Notes: generated by a model not told the origin, from the letters alone. Positions 6,690 to 13,805 are shown, counted from the stretch's first letter. The stretch is DNA of 36,499 nucleotides from Bacillota bacterium (GCA_012839215.1 DUNV01000150.1:1-36499), one strand, 5' to 3'. Translations and numbers: made by a program.

Positions 6690-9202
6690 TTAATTTGGTG
6701 CTGAAAGGATAAGGCAGCAGTAGGAAGCTGGGTTTTAACAGTCCAGCCATACCCGTTGCTGCGCACGGTTATGGCCCCGTGAAGATCCGTCCTGTAGATT
6801 TCTATATCTTTTTCCATTAGTTCAGAAAGCGTTGCCGGATGGGGATGCCCAAAAGAATTTTTGCCTACGGAAATTATGGCCAGATCGGGACTAACCTCCT
6901 GCAACAATAAGGGAAGCTCCTCAAGAGCGCTGCCGTGGTGGGGCACTTTGAAGATTTGACTCTGCAAATTTACACCGCTTTCAAGCAATTTTTTTGCGGC
7001 ACGGCCTTCCATATCTCCGGTAAAGAGAAAATTTACTTCCTTATAACAAAGCTGTATGACCAAAGAATTATCGTTGAGGTCGCTTTTCCCGCCGGAAAAT
7101 AATTTTTCGGGCGGATTTAAAATTTTTAGCACTAGGGAAGGACCCAAAGTGATCCGATCCCCGGCCTGTAAGGTTTGCTGGGGAATATTTTTTTCCCGGG
7201 CCAGGGCCAGCAACTCATCATATTGGACAGAATCCGTCTCCGCCAAGCTGGTCAGCAACAGATCGGCGGGAAACCTATCCAGGACGGCAGCCATCCCTCC
7301 AAAATGATCCTCGTGGGGATGGGAAATGATTATGGCATCCAATTTGCCGACGCGCTTTTGCTGCAGAAAAGGGACGACGACCCGATCGCCGGGATCATAG
7401 CTACTCATGGAAAAAGGCGGCCTGCCGCCGGCATCGAGGAGCAGATACCTCCCCCCAGGGGTTTGAATAAAAATAGCATCACCCTGGCCCACATCGAGAA
7501 AAGCCACTTCTAACTGCCCCGAAAAATTGAACGCCCCACCCCACCAGGCAAACAGAAGCGCTAAAATAAGCAGAATAGTCAGTATACGGGAGGCAAGCAA
7601 ACCCCGGAAGGGAGTTTCTGCTGAAATATTGCGCCCTCTCGCCGCCGGGCTGAACAATAGGGCATAGTAGGCGCAAATTTCCCAGCTATGGGGCGGGTAA
7701 AGCGCCAAAACAGCAAAAACTAGCTCCCCTAGAAACCCCGTTGTCCAGGTCATGAAAGCCAGCAGGGGCAAGGCGGCCAAAACAGAGAAAGAACCGGCAA
7801 TGGGAAGAAACAGGCCCAAAAGGGCTGAAAACAACCCGATACCCAGCACCAGGGACATGAGCGGCAAAAGGATGACATTGGCCAGCAAAGCAACCAGGGA
7901 AACTTCCCCAAAGTAAAAAGCACTAAGGGGTAAAACACCGAGCTGCGCAGCCAAGGTAACCGCCGCCAGGGAGGCAAATTGGTGACGCCAGGTGAAAAAT
8001 GAAAAAAGGGGGGTCTCCAAAAGAAGCATCAGGCCTTCTTGCCAGGGGGCGGCCAAAAGGATAATAGAAGCCGTCGCCGCATAGGAAAACTGAAAACCCG
8101 CGCTAAAGAGCAAAAGCGGGTTATACAAAAGTGTTAAAAAGGCGGCCGCTGCTAGGGCGGTGGGCAGATCCTTCTCGCGTTCCAGGACGTAGGCCAGAAG
8201 GCCGAAGAGAATCATAATGAAGGCACGCAAGGCAGAAGGCTTTACACCTGTCAGAAAAACATAAGCAAAGAGAAAGAAAGCTGTTAAAAGGAAAAGAAAC
8301 CATTTTCTGCGGCCAAATCCAAGCCGGTTCAACACGAAAAGGATGAAAGCGGCAACAAGGCCCGTATGCAGCCCCGAGACGGCCAACAGATGCGCCACAC
8401 CGCAGCGGCTAAAGTACCGTTCCGTGGCAGCATCCAGGCCCCTGCGCTCGCCGAAGAGCATACCCACCAACAGGCTGCCTTCCCTTGATGGCAGGTAGGC
8501 CCGCAAAATGGCGGACATTTTTCCCTTCGTCTGCAGGGCGGTCCGGCATAGGTAAGATAGCCCCGCGGAAGGACCGAGATCGGCCGCATCTTTGGCCGCG
8601 CCATAAAAAGTGGCTGCCATCCCCTGCGTTTCAAGGAAATCCCGATAGGCAAAGCCGCCGGGGTTGCGCTGCCCCTGTGGCTCATAAAGTACACCTTTTA
8701 GGGACACCTGTTGGCCGTAAGATAAAAAATGTAGGCCTTCATCGCCAGCCTTGTTCCCAAAGCTTTTATCCTTTGCAGTACTTCCCGGAACAGTACTGTC
8801 CCTGGAATCCAGCCGGAGGGTTACCCTGACCTTTCCATTTGCAGGATATTCATTACCTTCCAGTAATATTTTTTCCGGGCATAGGAGGAAAACCACGTCG
8901 CCTTCCCGCCTCAAAGGCTCATCTTCCACCATACCCACCAACGTACACTTTTCCCCGCCAAAATCGCGAATATTGCCTTTTACCCCGGCCAGCGCATAGT
9001 GATACCTCACCCCCCCGGCAACTAAAAAAAGAAGTAATAGGGGCACAAAAGCCCGCACCCCGCTTTTTTCTTTAGAAACTTGCCATAAAGTCCAGAAGAT
9101 GACGGCGGCTGCAGGCAGGATAAAAATACAAGGCGTAAAAAAACGCCCCAGGATAATCCCCGCGACGTACGCTATGATCAGGGAAACAAGTGGACGAGCC
9201 AT
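6686..9202 (-). CDS. comEC: ComEC/Rec2 DNA-uptake channel protein
   Basis: 838 residues, full length. N-terminal membrane segments and a DUF4131-type OB region are followed by the competence domain (LLVGMLFGERRGL, then HLLAVSGLHTGLVA, about residues 245-290) with many transmembrane helices, then a C-terminal metallo-beta-lactamase-like domain from about residue 565. The latter keeps HPHEDHFGG, a downstream LFTGDMEG and VPHHGS, so its nuclease-like metal site looks intact. ComEC carries single-stranded DNA across the membrane during transformation. No comEA lies alongside in this window. The ATG has GAAGGAGC upstream at longer than usual spacing (about 13 bases). Confidence 0.93.
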   Translation of the reverse strand: MARPLVSLIIAYVAGIILGRFFTPCIFILPAAAVIFWTLWQVSKEKSGVRAFVPLLLLFLVAGGVRYHYALAGVKGNIRDFGGEKCTLVGMVEDEPLRREGDVVFLLCPEKILLEGNEYPANGKVRVTLRLDSRDSTVPGSTAKDKSFGNKAGDEGLHFLSYGQQVSLKGVLYEPQGQRNPGGFAYRDFLETQGMAATFYGAAKDAADLGPSAGLSYLCRTALQTKGKMSAILRAYLPSREGSLLVGMLFGERRGLDAATERYFSRCGVAHLLAVSGLHTGLVAAFILFVLNRLGFGRRKWFLFLLTAFFLFAYVFLTGVKPSALRAFIMILFGLLAYVLEREKDLPTALAAAAFLTLLYNPLLLFSAGFQFSYAATASIILLAAPWQEGLMLLLETPLFSFFTWRHQFASLAAVTLAAQLGVLPLSAFYFGEVSLVALLANVILLPLMSLVLGIGLFSALLGLFLPIAGSFSVLAALPLLAFMTWTTGFLGELVFAVLALYPPHSWEICAYYALLFSPAARGRNISAETPFRGLLASRILTILLILALLFAWWGGAFNFSGQLEVAFLDVGQGDAIFIQTPGGRYLLLDAGGRPPFSMSSYDPGDRVVVPFLQQKRVGKLDAIIISHPHEDHFGGMAAVLDRFPADLLLTSLAETDSVQYDELLALAREKNIPQQTLQAGDRITLGPSLVLKILNPPEKLFSGGKSDLNDNSLVIQLCYKEVNFLFTGDMEGRAAKKLLESGVNLQSQIFKVPHHGSALEELPLLLQEVSPDLAIISVGKNSFGHPHPATLSELMEKDIEIYRTDLHGAITVRSNGYGWTVKTQLPTAALSFQHQIN

Positions 9203-9263
9203 TAAAATAAAATGCTCCTTCCCCCGCAGTTTTAATTAGCAATCTGCCAGGGCTATTTTATCC

Positions 9264-9373
9264 TTACAATAATTGAATAAATTCCTCAACTGATAGACCC
9301 ACATCGTTTAGTATTTTTTTTCAAGGGCTCCAATGCAGTCCAAACCGGAAACAAGAGGTATTTTGGGGATCAT
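9264..9373 (-). pseudogene. hicA: hicA toxin remnant, internally deleted and frameshifted
   Basis: An ATG overlapping the hicB stop (ATGA) opens a reading frame MIPKIPLVSGLDCIGALEKK, then Tyr and TAA. This matches the N-terminus of HicA toxins (P-x-x-S-G-x-x-x-I-x-A-L-x-K). One frame over, the next codons read LNDVGLSVEEFIQLL and stop, matching the usual HicA C-terminus (R-x-x-G-L-S-V-E-E-F-x-x-L-L). The central 35-40 codons, including the catalytic His region, are gone. The antitoxin gene upstream is therefore an orphan. Confidence 0.8.
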
Positions 9374-9579
9374 CTTTCCAATACCACACTGCCAACGATT
9401 ATACTGCCAACCGGGTTTTCTTCTTCATCAATACACAACTCTATTGCCTCTTTTATGTTTTTTAGAGCCTCATCTATTGTGTCCCCTTGGGAGTAGCATC
9501 CCTTAAATATGGGACAGGATATAACATACCCATTCCCATCTTGTTCAATGATGACGGGGTAATTTTTCAATTCAATCAC
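9370..9579 (-). CDS. hicB: HicB family antitoxin, orphaned
   Basis: 69 residues: MIELKNYPVIIEQDGNGYVI, then SCPIFKGCYSQGDTIDEALK and NIKEAIELCIDEEE. This is the partial-RNase-H fold typical of HicB (x-x-E-x-D-G-x-G-Y-x-x-x-x-P-x-x-x-G-x-x-x-x-G-x-T-x-x-E-A). It lacks the C-terminal DNA-binding extension of longer HicB proteins. It would normally neutralise the HicA mRNA interferase, whose gene downstream is broken, so this gene may be on its way to decay or protect against other HicA proteins. The frame itself is intact. Confidence 0.85.
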   Translation of the reverse strand: MIELKNYPVIIEQDGNGYVISCPIFKGCYSQGDTIDEALKNIKEAIELCIDEEENPVGSIIVGSVVLER

Positions 9580-9698
9580 CCCTTTATGTAATTATAACCC
9601 ATTATTAGCTAGCCCAACAATATCATTTTGAGGGTAGTGCTTCCATCGCCCCTTCGCTTGTATTATAATTGCATAAAGATGGTGTCTCCCCAAGAATA

Positions 9699-9956
9699 TT
9701 ACAAATTGTGACACCACCCCCGTCCCCGTGTCATCATACCCTTCTTTATGAGAAACTTTATAACGATAGCAATAAATACAATTAACGAAACAGCAATCCC
9801 ATTTATCTGAATGCTTGTATGCCAGGGTGCCGATTGCATTTCATATAAACCAGGGTTTTTTATATAATGATAATATTTGTAAATAGAATGGCCTATAAAT
9901 GCACCAATAAATGAGCCAATTATAGCATTTAAAATAGTATTTAATCTTCTAAGCAT
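9699..9956 (-). CDS. Small predicted two-helix membrane protein, unknown function
   Basis: About 85 residues with two hydrophobic segments (around NAIIGSFIGAFIGHSIY and GIAVSLIVFIAIVIKFLI) and a short, aromatic-rich loop between them. I chose the ATG at 9956, which has GGAGAGGG close upstream; a TTG at 9971 would add five residues with no better site. The last about ten codons and the stop (MTRGRGWCHNL) are supplied by the 28-bp dispersed repeat at 9706-9733, so the native C-terminus was probably replaced when the repeat arrived. I do not recognise the family. Confidence 0.6.
   Translation of the reverse strand: MLRRLNTILNAIIGSFIGAFIGHSIYKYYHYIKNPGLYEMQSAPWHTSIQINGIAVSLIVFIAIVIKFLIKKGMMTRGRGWCHNL
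9706..9733. repeat. 28-bp dispersed repeat, copy 1
   Basis: Begins TTGTGACACC and ends CCCCGTGTCA; the ends TGACAC/GTGTCA are inverted, so the unit can fold. It differs from copy 2 (10111-10138) at one base in 28. It encodes the C-terminus of the small membrane protein. Confidence 0.85.
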
Positions 9957-10043
9957 ATTATCCCTCTCCAACTGTTTCGCATAATACTACTAATGTTCAT
10001 TATATCCCACATCATATCCCGCGTCTTGACTGGTTTATTTTAT

Positions 10044-10090
10044 AAAAAACAAGGCACCGCCCTCTATGCCTGGTACGACACCTTGTTTTT
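10044..10090. terminator. Terminator-like hairpin 3' of the XRE gene
   Basis: AAAAACAAGG (10045-10054) pairs with CCTTGTTTTT (10081-10090) around a 26-nt apical region that can itself partly fold. A/T runs flank both sides, so it can end transcription in either direction; it lies downstream of the minus-strand regulator at 10142-10360. Confidence 0.65.
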
Positions 10091-10110
10091 CATTTATTTA
10101 AATTGTTTAA

Positions 10111-10138
10111 TTGTGACACTACCCCCGTCCCCGTGTCA
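10111..10138. repeat. 28-bp dispersed repeat, copy 2
   Basis: 27/28 identical to the unit at 9706-9733 and in the same orientation. It sits 3 bp beyond the stop codon of the XRE regulator gene, again at the 3' end of a gene. Confidence 0.85.
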
Positions 10139-10141
10139 GCT

Positions 10142-10360
10142 TTAATCTATCCCCTCTAACAATCTGGCAGGATCGGTACCCAGGGCCTTGGCAAGCTTGG
10201 CAATATTTATGAGGGATATATTCCGTTTCCCCCTTTCCACAGAACTAATGTAAGTTCTATGCAGCCCGCTGCGGAATGCCAGCTCTTCCTGGGAAATTTT
10301 TTGTGATCGACGAAGATCTTTAAGTTGGTTGCCAAAGGCGATCCTGATATCTTTTACCAC
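10142..10360 (-). CDS. XRE-family helix-turn-helix regulator
   Basis: 72 residues, essentially a lone Cro/C1-type HTH: QLKDLRRSQKISQEELAFRS (first helices and turn), then GLHRTYISSVERGKRNISL (recognition helix and following helix), then LAKALGTDPARLL. The GTG start has AAAGAGGT about eight bases upstream. Proteins of this shape are often phage or mobile-element repressors, and it is divergent from a terminase remnant, so a prophage origin is likely. No effector domain is present. Confidence 0.85.
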   Translation of the reverse strand: MVKDIRIAFGNQLKDLRRSQKISQEELAFRSGLHRTYISSVERGKRNISLINIAKLAKALGTDPARLLEGID

Positions 10361-10441
10361 TATTGTTTACCTCTTTCACATACGCTCCCATTGACTATTT
10401 TTGTTTGCTTGTATACTATAGGTCTACATACTGTGCAAACA

Positions 10442-10594
10442 GATCCGGCGGGGAATATAAAGCCGGATAAGGCCAAGTCAAGTGAAAAGATTGACGGGGC
10501 GGTGGCCATGATTATGGCCCTGGATCGGTGTATCAGGAATGAGGGGATTAGGGATAACTCGGTTTACGATGAGCGGGGATTAGTGGTGTTTTGA
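10442..10594 (+). pseudogene. Phage terminase large subunit remnant (C-terminus)
   Basis: The frame encodes DPAGNIKPDKAKSSEKIDGA, then VAMIMALDRCIRN and finally SVYDERGLVVF with a TGA stop. This is the C-terminal signature of HK97-type terminase large subunits (N-I-K-P-D-K-x-K-S-x-x-K-I-D-G...A-x-x-M-A-L-D-R...Y-x-x-R-G-x-x-x). The ATPase and most of the nuclease domain are missing; upstream the frame runs into unrelated sequence over the XRE promoter region. It marks a decayed prophage, together with the portal fragment at 12260. Confidence 0.8.
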
Positions 10595-10605
10595 GCCTGC
10601 GGATA

Positions 10606-10636
10606 TATTGCATATCGCAATACAGAATGGTAAAAT
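10606..10636 (+). promoter_or_regulatory. Promoter with overlapping palindrome for the relBE-type pair
   Basis: TTGCAT (10608-10613), 17-bp spacer, TAAAAT (10631-10636). The palindrome TATTGC-ATATC-GCAATA (10606-10622) covers the -35 box and spacer, where the antitoxin/toxin complex of RelBE-type systems usually binds to repress its own operon. Confidence 0.65.
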
Positions 10637-10662
10637 ATAAATACAAGAAAGGAGCGATATGC

Positions 10663-10974
10663 ATGTCCAAAACCACAAGTATTTTTGCTCGGGTAGAGCC
10701 GGAAATAAAAGAACAAGCGGAAATGGTGTTAGGCAAACTTGGCATACCCATGTCAAACGCCATTAATATTTTTTTGAGGCAGGTTATTTTGCAAAACGGG
10801 CTGCCCTTTGAAGTTAAAATTACACATAACAGACCTCTTGCCACGGGGGATTTAACACCTGAAGAATTTAACCGGGAAATTGAAAAAGGCATAGATGATT
10901 TAAAAGCGGGCAGGGTTGTATCTGCGGATAAGGTAGCCGAGCGTATGAATAAGGAATATGGGCATGAATTATAA
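10663..10974 (+). CDS. RelB/DinJ family antitoxin
   Basis: 103 residues. The N-terminal ribbon-helix-helix reads TTSIFARVEPEIKEQAEMVL, then GKLGIPMSNAINIFLRQVIL, the standard RelB/DinJ pattern (V-x-x-x-x-K-x-x-A-x-x-x-x-x-x-x-G-x-x-x-S-x-A-I-x-x-F). The C-terminal half (DLTPEEFNREIEKGIDDLKA) should wrap the toxin. AAAGGAGC precedes the ATG at 10663; an upstream in-frame start at 10591 lacks a site. It overlaps the toxin gene by 11 bp and is transcribed from the palindrome-bearing promoter just upstream. Confidence 0.88.
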   Translation: MSKTTSIFARVEPEIKEQAEMVLGKLGIPMSNAINIFLRQVILQNGLPFEVKITHNRPLATGDLTPEEFNREIEKGIDDLKAGRVVSADKVAERMNKEYGHEL

Positions 10975-11311
10975 AATTATTTATACCCAAGAATCAGAAC
11001 AGGATCTCATAAATATTTACCGATACATTGCCATCAACCTATCGGTGCCAGAGACTGCAAAAAGGCAAACAGACAGAATCATGAAGGCAATTGAAAGCCT
11101 GGATGAAATGCCCCTCAGGCATAAACTCTATCAAAATGAACCCTGGCACAGCAAAGGTTTAAGGGTTCTTTCGGTAGATAATTACCTTGTGTTTTATGTA
11201 GTAGTTGAGGAAGAAAAACTGGTTGCAATAATGAGAATAATGTATGGTGGGCGTAATATAGAATTGCAACTATCGAACATAAAAGATGAAAGTAGTTTAT
11301 CGTCTCTGTAG
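10964..11311 (+). CDS. RelE/ParE family toxin
   Basis: 115 residues. Typical ParE/RelE fold: YKIIYTQESEQDLINIYRYI, then LDEMPLRHKLYQNEP, GLRVLSVDNYLVFYVV and AIMRIMYGGRNIE, the last being the common R-I-x-x-x-x-R-x strand. RelE toxins cut mRNA on the ribosome, ParE toxins poison gyrase; the sequence alone does not separate them. The ATG at 10964 is preferred over one at 10958 and lies inside the antitoxin gene. The frame is intact, so the pair may still work. It sits between the two phage gene remnants. Confidence 0.87.
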   Translation: MNYKIIYTQESEQDLINIYRYIAINLSVPETAKRQTDRIMKAIESLDEMPLRHKLYQNEPWHSKGLRVLSVDNYLVFYVVVEEEKLVAIMRIMYGGRNIELQLSNIKDESSLSSL

Positions 11312-11418
11312 GGGAATGTGGTTGTATGGAAAATCATCCTTAGTAGGCAGGGATCCTACAGCATATAAGTGGAATAAAGCGAATTATAGGCTATATACTA
11401 AATCTTTAGTTAGGGGGT

Positions 11419-11437
11419 GTGTAAGGTTTACTTGACA
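11419..11437 (+). promoter_or_regulatory. Direct-repeat operator half 1 upstream of the XRE/membrane pair
   Basis: GTGTAAGGTTTACTTGACA, repeated with two changes at 11466-11484, 47 bp further on. The TTGACA at its end also makes a -35-like box. Likely binding site of the XRE regulator encoded at 11501. Confidence 0.5.
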
Positions 11438-11465
11438 CATCCTCTTTTTTCATGCTATCATCAGG

Positions 11466-11484
11466 GTGTAAGGTGTACCTGACA
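11466..11484 (+). promoter_or_regulatory. Direct-repeat operator half 2
   Basis: GTGTAAGGTGTACCTGACA, 17/19 identical to 11419-11437, ending just before the ribosome site AAGGAG at 11487. Its position next to the start codon fits autoregulation. Confidence 0.5.
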
Positions 11485-11500
11485 TGAAGGAGAGGTGCGG

Positions 11501-11707
11501 TTGAAAAATAAAATAAAACAGTTACGAGAGCAATATGGGTTAACACAGGCAAAGCTGGGTGAGAAAGTAAATGTATCACGTCAGGCCATCAATGCAATAG
11601 AAACCGAGAAATTTGACCCATCTATATGGTTAGCATACGATTTAGCCAAGCTTTTTAACATGTCTATAGAAGACATCTTTGATTTTGAGGGGAGTGAACG
11701 AAAATGA
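11501..11707 (+). CDS. XRE-family regulator, YozG-like
   Basis: 68 residues: KNKIKQLREQYGLTQAKLGE, then KVNVSRQAINAIETEKFDPS, with DLAKLFNMSIEDIFDF at the end. This is the short Cro/C1-type regulator (Q-A-x-x-x-x-E...F-D-P-S-x-x-x-A) typically paired with a small membrane protein. TTG at 11501 is the preferred start, with AAGGAG eight bases away; a GTG at 11495 is too close to that site. It overlaps the next gene by ATGA. Confidence 0.85.
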   Translation: MKNKIKQLREQYGLTQAKLGEKVNVSRQAINAIETEKFDPSIWLAYDLAKLFNMSIEDIFDFEGSERK

Positions 11708-12156
11708 AACTATTAAGGCATTCAGCTGTAAATGCACTATTTATAGGATTAATGTCTGCAATATATTCGTTCCTTTTCATTTTTACATCGGGGCATATTG
11801 AATTTTTAAGGTTACTATCAAAGTCTAAAACTCTGCAATCTGGCTTCTGGAATGTTTGGTCTGACTTTATCAGGGCAGGAAATATGAAGTATATAGGCTA
11901 CATGATAATAGCTTTAACTCTAATAATTTTTCTGTTAATGATTTTCAAGAGAGTCGAAAAATATGATGAATATCAGATTAGCATATTATCCAAAGGCTTA
12001 ATAACCGCGGGTATTCTATCTATCCTAATGATGCCTGTAATTATAGTACAGCTTTTGAGTGACCCCAATTATACAATAGAGGCTATATTTTTGTTTGCAG
12101 TTATTCAATGGTTTGGAATTTTAATAGCAGATTTTATTCATGTTGTTAAGTGTTAG
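11704..12156 (+). CDS. Four-helix membrane protein paired with the XRE regulator
   Basis: 150 residues with four hydrophobic segments (near residues 8-28, 60-80, 95-118 and 125-145). It shows the arrangement seen in many Firmicutes, where an XRE regulator is translationally coupled to a small integral membrane protein of unknown role. A DUF2178-like relationship is possible but I cannot confirm it. The KRVEKYDEYQ stretch between helices 2 and 3 is strongly charged and should be cytoplasmic. A terminator follows at 12200. Confidence 0.65.
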   Translation: MKLLRHSAVNALFIGLMSAIYSFLFIFTSGHIEFLRLLSKSKTLQSGFWNVWSDFIRAGNMKYIGYMIIALTLIIFLLMIFKRVEKYDEYQISILSKGLITAGILSILMMPVIIVQLLSDPNYTIEAIFLFAVIQWFGILIADFIHVVKC

Positions 12157-12199
12157 TAGGAATTAATAAGACGTTATTTTTATATTATACGACAAAAAC

Positions 12200-12226
12200 G
12201 GCATCTCAACCGGGGTGCCTTTTTTA
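12200..12226 (+). terminator. Rho-independent terminator after the XRE/membrane pair
   Basis: GGCATC pairs with GGTGCC (one G-U) and is followed by six T. It closes the operon that ends at 12156. Confidence 0.7.
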
Positions 12227-12259
12227 TATCCAAAATTTAGGGGAGGTGAAACCCTTTGT

Positions 12260-12433
12260 ATGAAAATACCCATTCTATCTAGGCTATTTAAATCCCGGGC
12301 TGGGCCGAAAAATAGTCTTTGGCAAAATACCTATGCTTTTTTCTTCGGCCCTACACCCAGCGGCAAAACGGTCAACGAGCGCACGGCCATGGCAGCAGAA
12401 TCACCTTGTGATACCTGGGAGTGTTGTTTTTAG
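12260..12433 (+). pseudogene. Phage portal protein remnant (N-terminus)
   Basis: The frame starts MKIPILSRLFKSRAGPKNSL and continues FFFGPTPSGKTVNERTAM. This matches the start of HK97-type portal proteins (F-x-R-L-F...F-G-x-T-x-S-G-x-x-V-N-E-x-T-A-M). After residue 44 homology stops and 13 unrelated residues precede the stop at 12433. Terminase and portal genes are normally adjacent in this order, so this and the fragment at 10442 are pieces of one prophage, now separated by about 1.7 kb of toxin-antitoxin and regulator genes. Confidence 0.75.
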
Positions 12434-12437
12434 CTAT

Positions 12438-12466
12438 TTGGCAAGGTGATTTTCTTGTGCTATAAT
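12438..12466 (+). promoter_or_regulatory. Promoter of the selenoprotein gene
   Basis: TTGGCA (12438-12443), 17-bp spacer, consensus TATAAT (12461-12466), 32 bp before the ATG at 12498. The spacing and -10 match are excellent. Confidence 0.75.
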
Positions 12467-12497
12467 TTAAAAAATAAAAACAACGGGGATGGAAAAG

Positions 12498-12764
12498 ATG
12501 ATCGTAGAATTAAACCCTAGAGCGAGACAGTTTCTTTTAAAAAAAAATGAGGGGGCTGTAACCCTGGACTTGATCCTGGGCGGGAGCTGATGCACCCTAT
12601 CCTATCGGCCTGCCGTGAAAGCAGGCGAGCCATCCGATAAGGAAAAATATCACGAGACCAGGCATGATGACATCAAAATTTATATCTCGCAAGCCGTAAA
12701 GGCCAGGCATATACATATTTTTAGGCATTGGCCTTTTGGCGGGCTCGACGCTCACCTATCCTAA
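12498..12764 (+). CDS. CC/Se-motif family selenoprotein (UGA read as selenocysteine)
   Basis: Reading through one in-frame TGA (12588-12590) gives 88 residues: MIVELNPRARQFLLKKNEGA, then VTLDLILGGS-Sec-CTL, then PAVKAGEPSDKEKYHETRHD and DIKIYISQAVKARHIHI, with Sec31 next to Cys32. Length, the N-terminal beta-strand/helix opening, the doublet position, the P-x-V-x-x-G-x-P pattern and the D-x-I-K-x-Y-x-S strand match the CC/Se-motif (seleno)protein family as I know it. In cysteine homologues the doublet is CC. Coding potential continues unbroken past the TGA, a promoter lies upstream, and a SECIS-like hairpin begins 17 nt after the codon. The function is unknown; a thiol/selenol redox or metal-binding role is inference. 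The 3' end overlaps thiL tail to tail by 4 bp. Confidence 0.82.
12588..12626 (+). promoter_or_regulatory. Bacterial SECIS-like element: UGA codon plus hairpin
   Basis: The UGA at 12588-12590 is followed after 17 nt by a perfect 6-bp stem GCCTGC (12608-12613) / GCAGGC (12621-12626) with loop CGUGAAA. Bacterial SECIS hairpins lie inside the coding region just downstream of the UGA and expose a G in the apical loop for SelB. Position and loop fit. Confidence 0.65.
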
Positions 12765-13792
12765 CATTTTTTGACAGGTGCCTGGCACCTATCAAAGTGA
12801 TCGAAACTGTAATGCCCCAATCTGTTGACAGCACCATTTGCCTCCAGTATCCTGACCCCTTCATCTTCGGCCAGCACCTGGCCAATGACGGATAAATTTG
12901 TTCCCAACCCATCAATGGCCCTTTTTATGGGGGCAAATAGATCGGGGGGAATGGTCATGAGAAGCTCATAATCCTCCCCGCCATAAAGGGCCCAGTCCAG
13001 AAAGTTTTTTTCGAGTGCAGCCGCAGCCTGTCTAACATTTTCACCGACAGGCAGTTGTGATGACAAGAGCAGGGCACCCACCCCGCTGTTTTCACAGATG
13101 TGGTACAAATCACCGGCCAGGCCATCGCTGAGATCGATCATCGCTGATGGTGGCCCGTTCCTGAGCAGCACCTCTGCCTCCCCCACTCGGGGGCGGGGCT
13201 CCAAATGGGCCGAAAGAAGGCTACGCACAGTTTCCGTATCCAGACCGGAAACTGTTTCATTTCCACACTGCCCCTTTATCAGAGCCAATCCCGCCGCCGA
13301 GGCACCTAGAAAACCCGTTACAGCAATGAGATCTCCTATCCTCGCCCCGGCACGTGTAATGGGGGGGCCATCAATCTCTCCGATAACAGCAACATCGAGG
13401 ATTATCTGGGGAGAGCGGACTGTATCACCTCCGATAATGGATACCTCAAATTCGTCCGCCAAGCGGTCCATACCGCGGTAAATGCCCTGGGCATATTCCA
13501 GCTCAAGCTCCGGCGGCCAGCCCGCCGAAACAAGAGCATACCTGGGCCGTCCGCCCATAGCGGCAATGTCGCTCAGGCTAACTGCCAGGGCTTTGCTGCC
13601 TAGCTGTTCCGGCATTATTTTGCCCCGGATAAAGTGGTGATCCTCCACCAGCATATCGCAGGTAACGAGCAGATTTTTACCCTCGCCCATGCGGATAACA
13701 GCAGCATCATCTCCGATGCCCACGAGAACAGAGCTATTGCCTGCCGACCTGATTCTTTTTGTCAGGGTATCGATCAGGGAAAACTCTCCCAT
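12761..13792 (-). CDS. thiL: Thiamine-monophosphate kinase
   Basis: About 343 residues from the preferred ATG at 13792 (GEFSLIDTLTKRI is the usual ThiL opening). Motifs: GIGDDAAVI and a downstream DMLVEDHHF, SLSDIAAMGGRPR, GGDTVRSP, DLSDGLAGDL and YGGEDYELL, the ATP/thiamin-phosphate and magnesium sites of the AIR-synthase-like fold. It phosphorylates TMP to the active cofactor TPP and is the last gene of the operon. A longer frame to 13891 exists, but its extra 33 residues are mostly repeat sequence (KGPSPCVPPCASRV). The C-terminal nine residues are also repeat-encoded. Confidence 0.93.
   Translation of the reverse strand: MGEFSLIDTLTKRIRSAGNSSVLVGIGDDAAVIRMGEGKNLLVTCDMLVEDHHFIRGKIMPEQLGSKALAVSLSDIAAMGGRPRYALVSAGWPPELELEYAQGIYRGMDRLADEFEVSIIGGDTVRSPQIILDVAVIGEIDGPPITRAGARIGDLIAVTGFLGASAAGLALIKGQCGNETVSGLDTETVRSLLSAHLEPRPRVGEAEVLLRNGPPSAMIDLSDGLAGDLYHICENSGVGALLLSSQLPVGENVRQAAAALEKNFLDWALYGGEDYELLMTIPPDLFAPIKRAIDGLGTNLSVIGQVLAEDEGVRILEANGAVNRLGHYSFDHFDRCQAPVKKC
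12770..12796. repeat. 27-bp palindromic repeat at the thiL/selenoprotein junction
   Basis: TTTGACAGGTGCC / GGCACCTATCAAA with a single central base and one mismatched pair. It encodes the last residues of ThiL (DRCQAPVK) and lies 6 bp beyond the selenoprotein stop, between two convergent genes. The shape resembles REP-type elements spread by RAYT-like transposases; no such transposase is in the window. Confidence 0.7.
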
Positions 13793-13805
13793 ATCACCCA
13801 CACGT

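Noticed and set aside
12598-12764. Treating the selenoprotein gene as a pseudogene with a nonsense mutation
   Set aside because: Sequence stays family-like to the end, the TGA is exactly at the redox position next to Cys, and a hairpin follows at SECIS distance.
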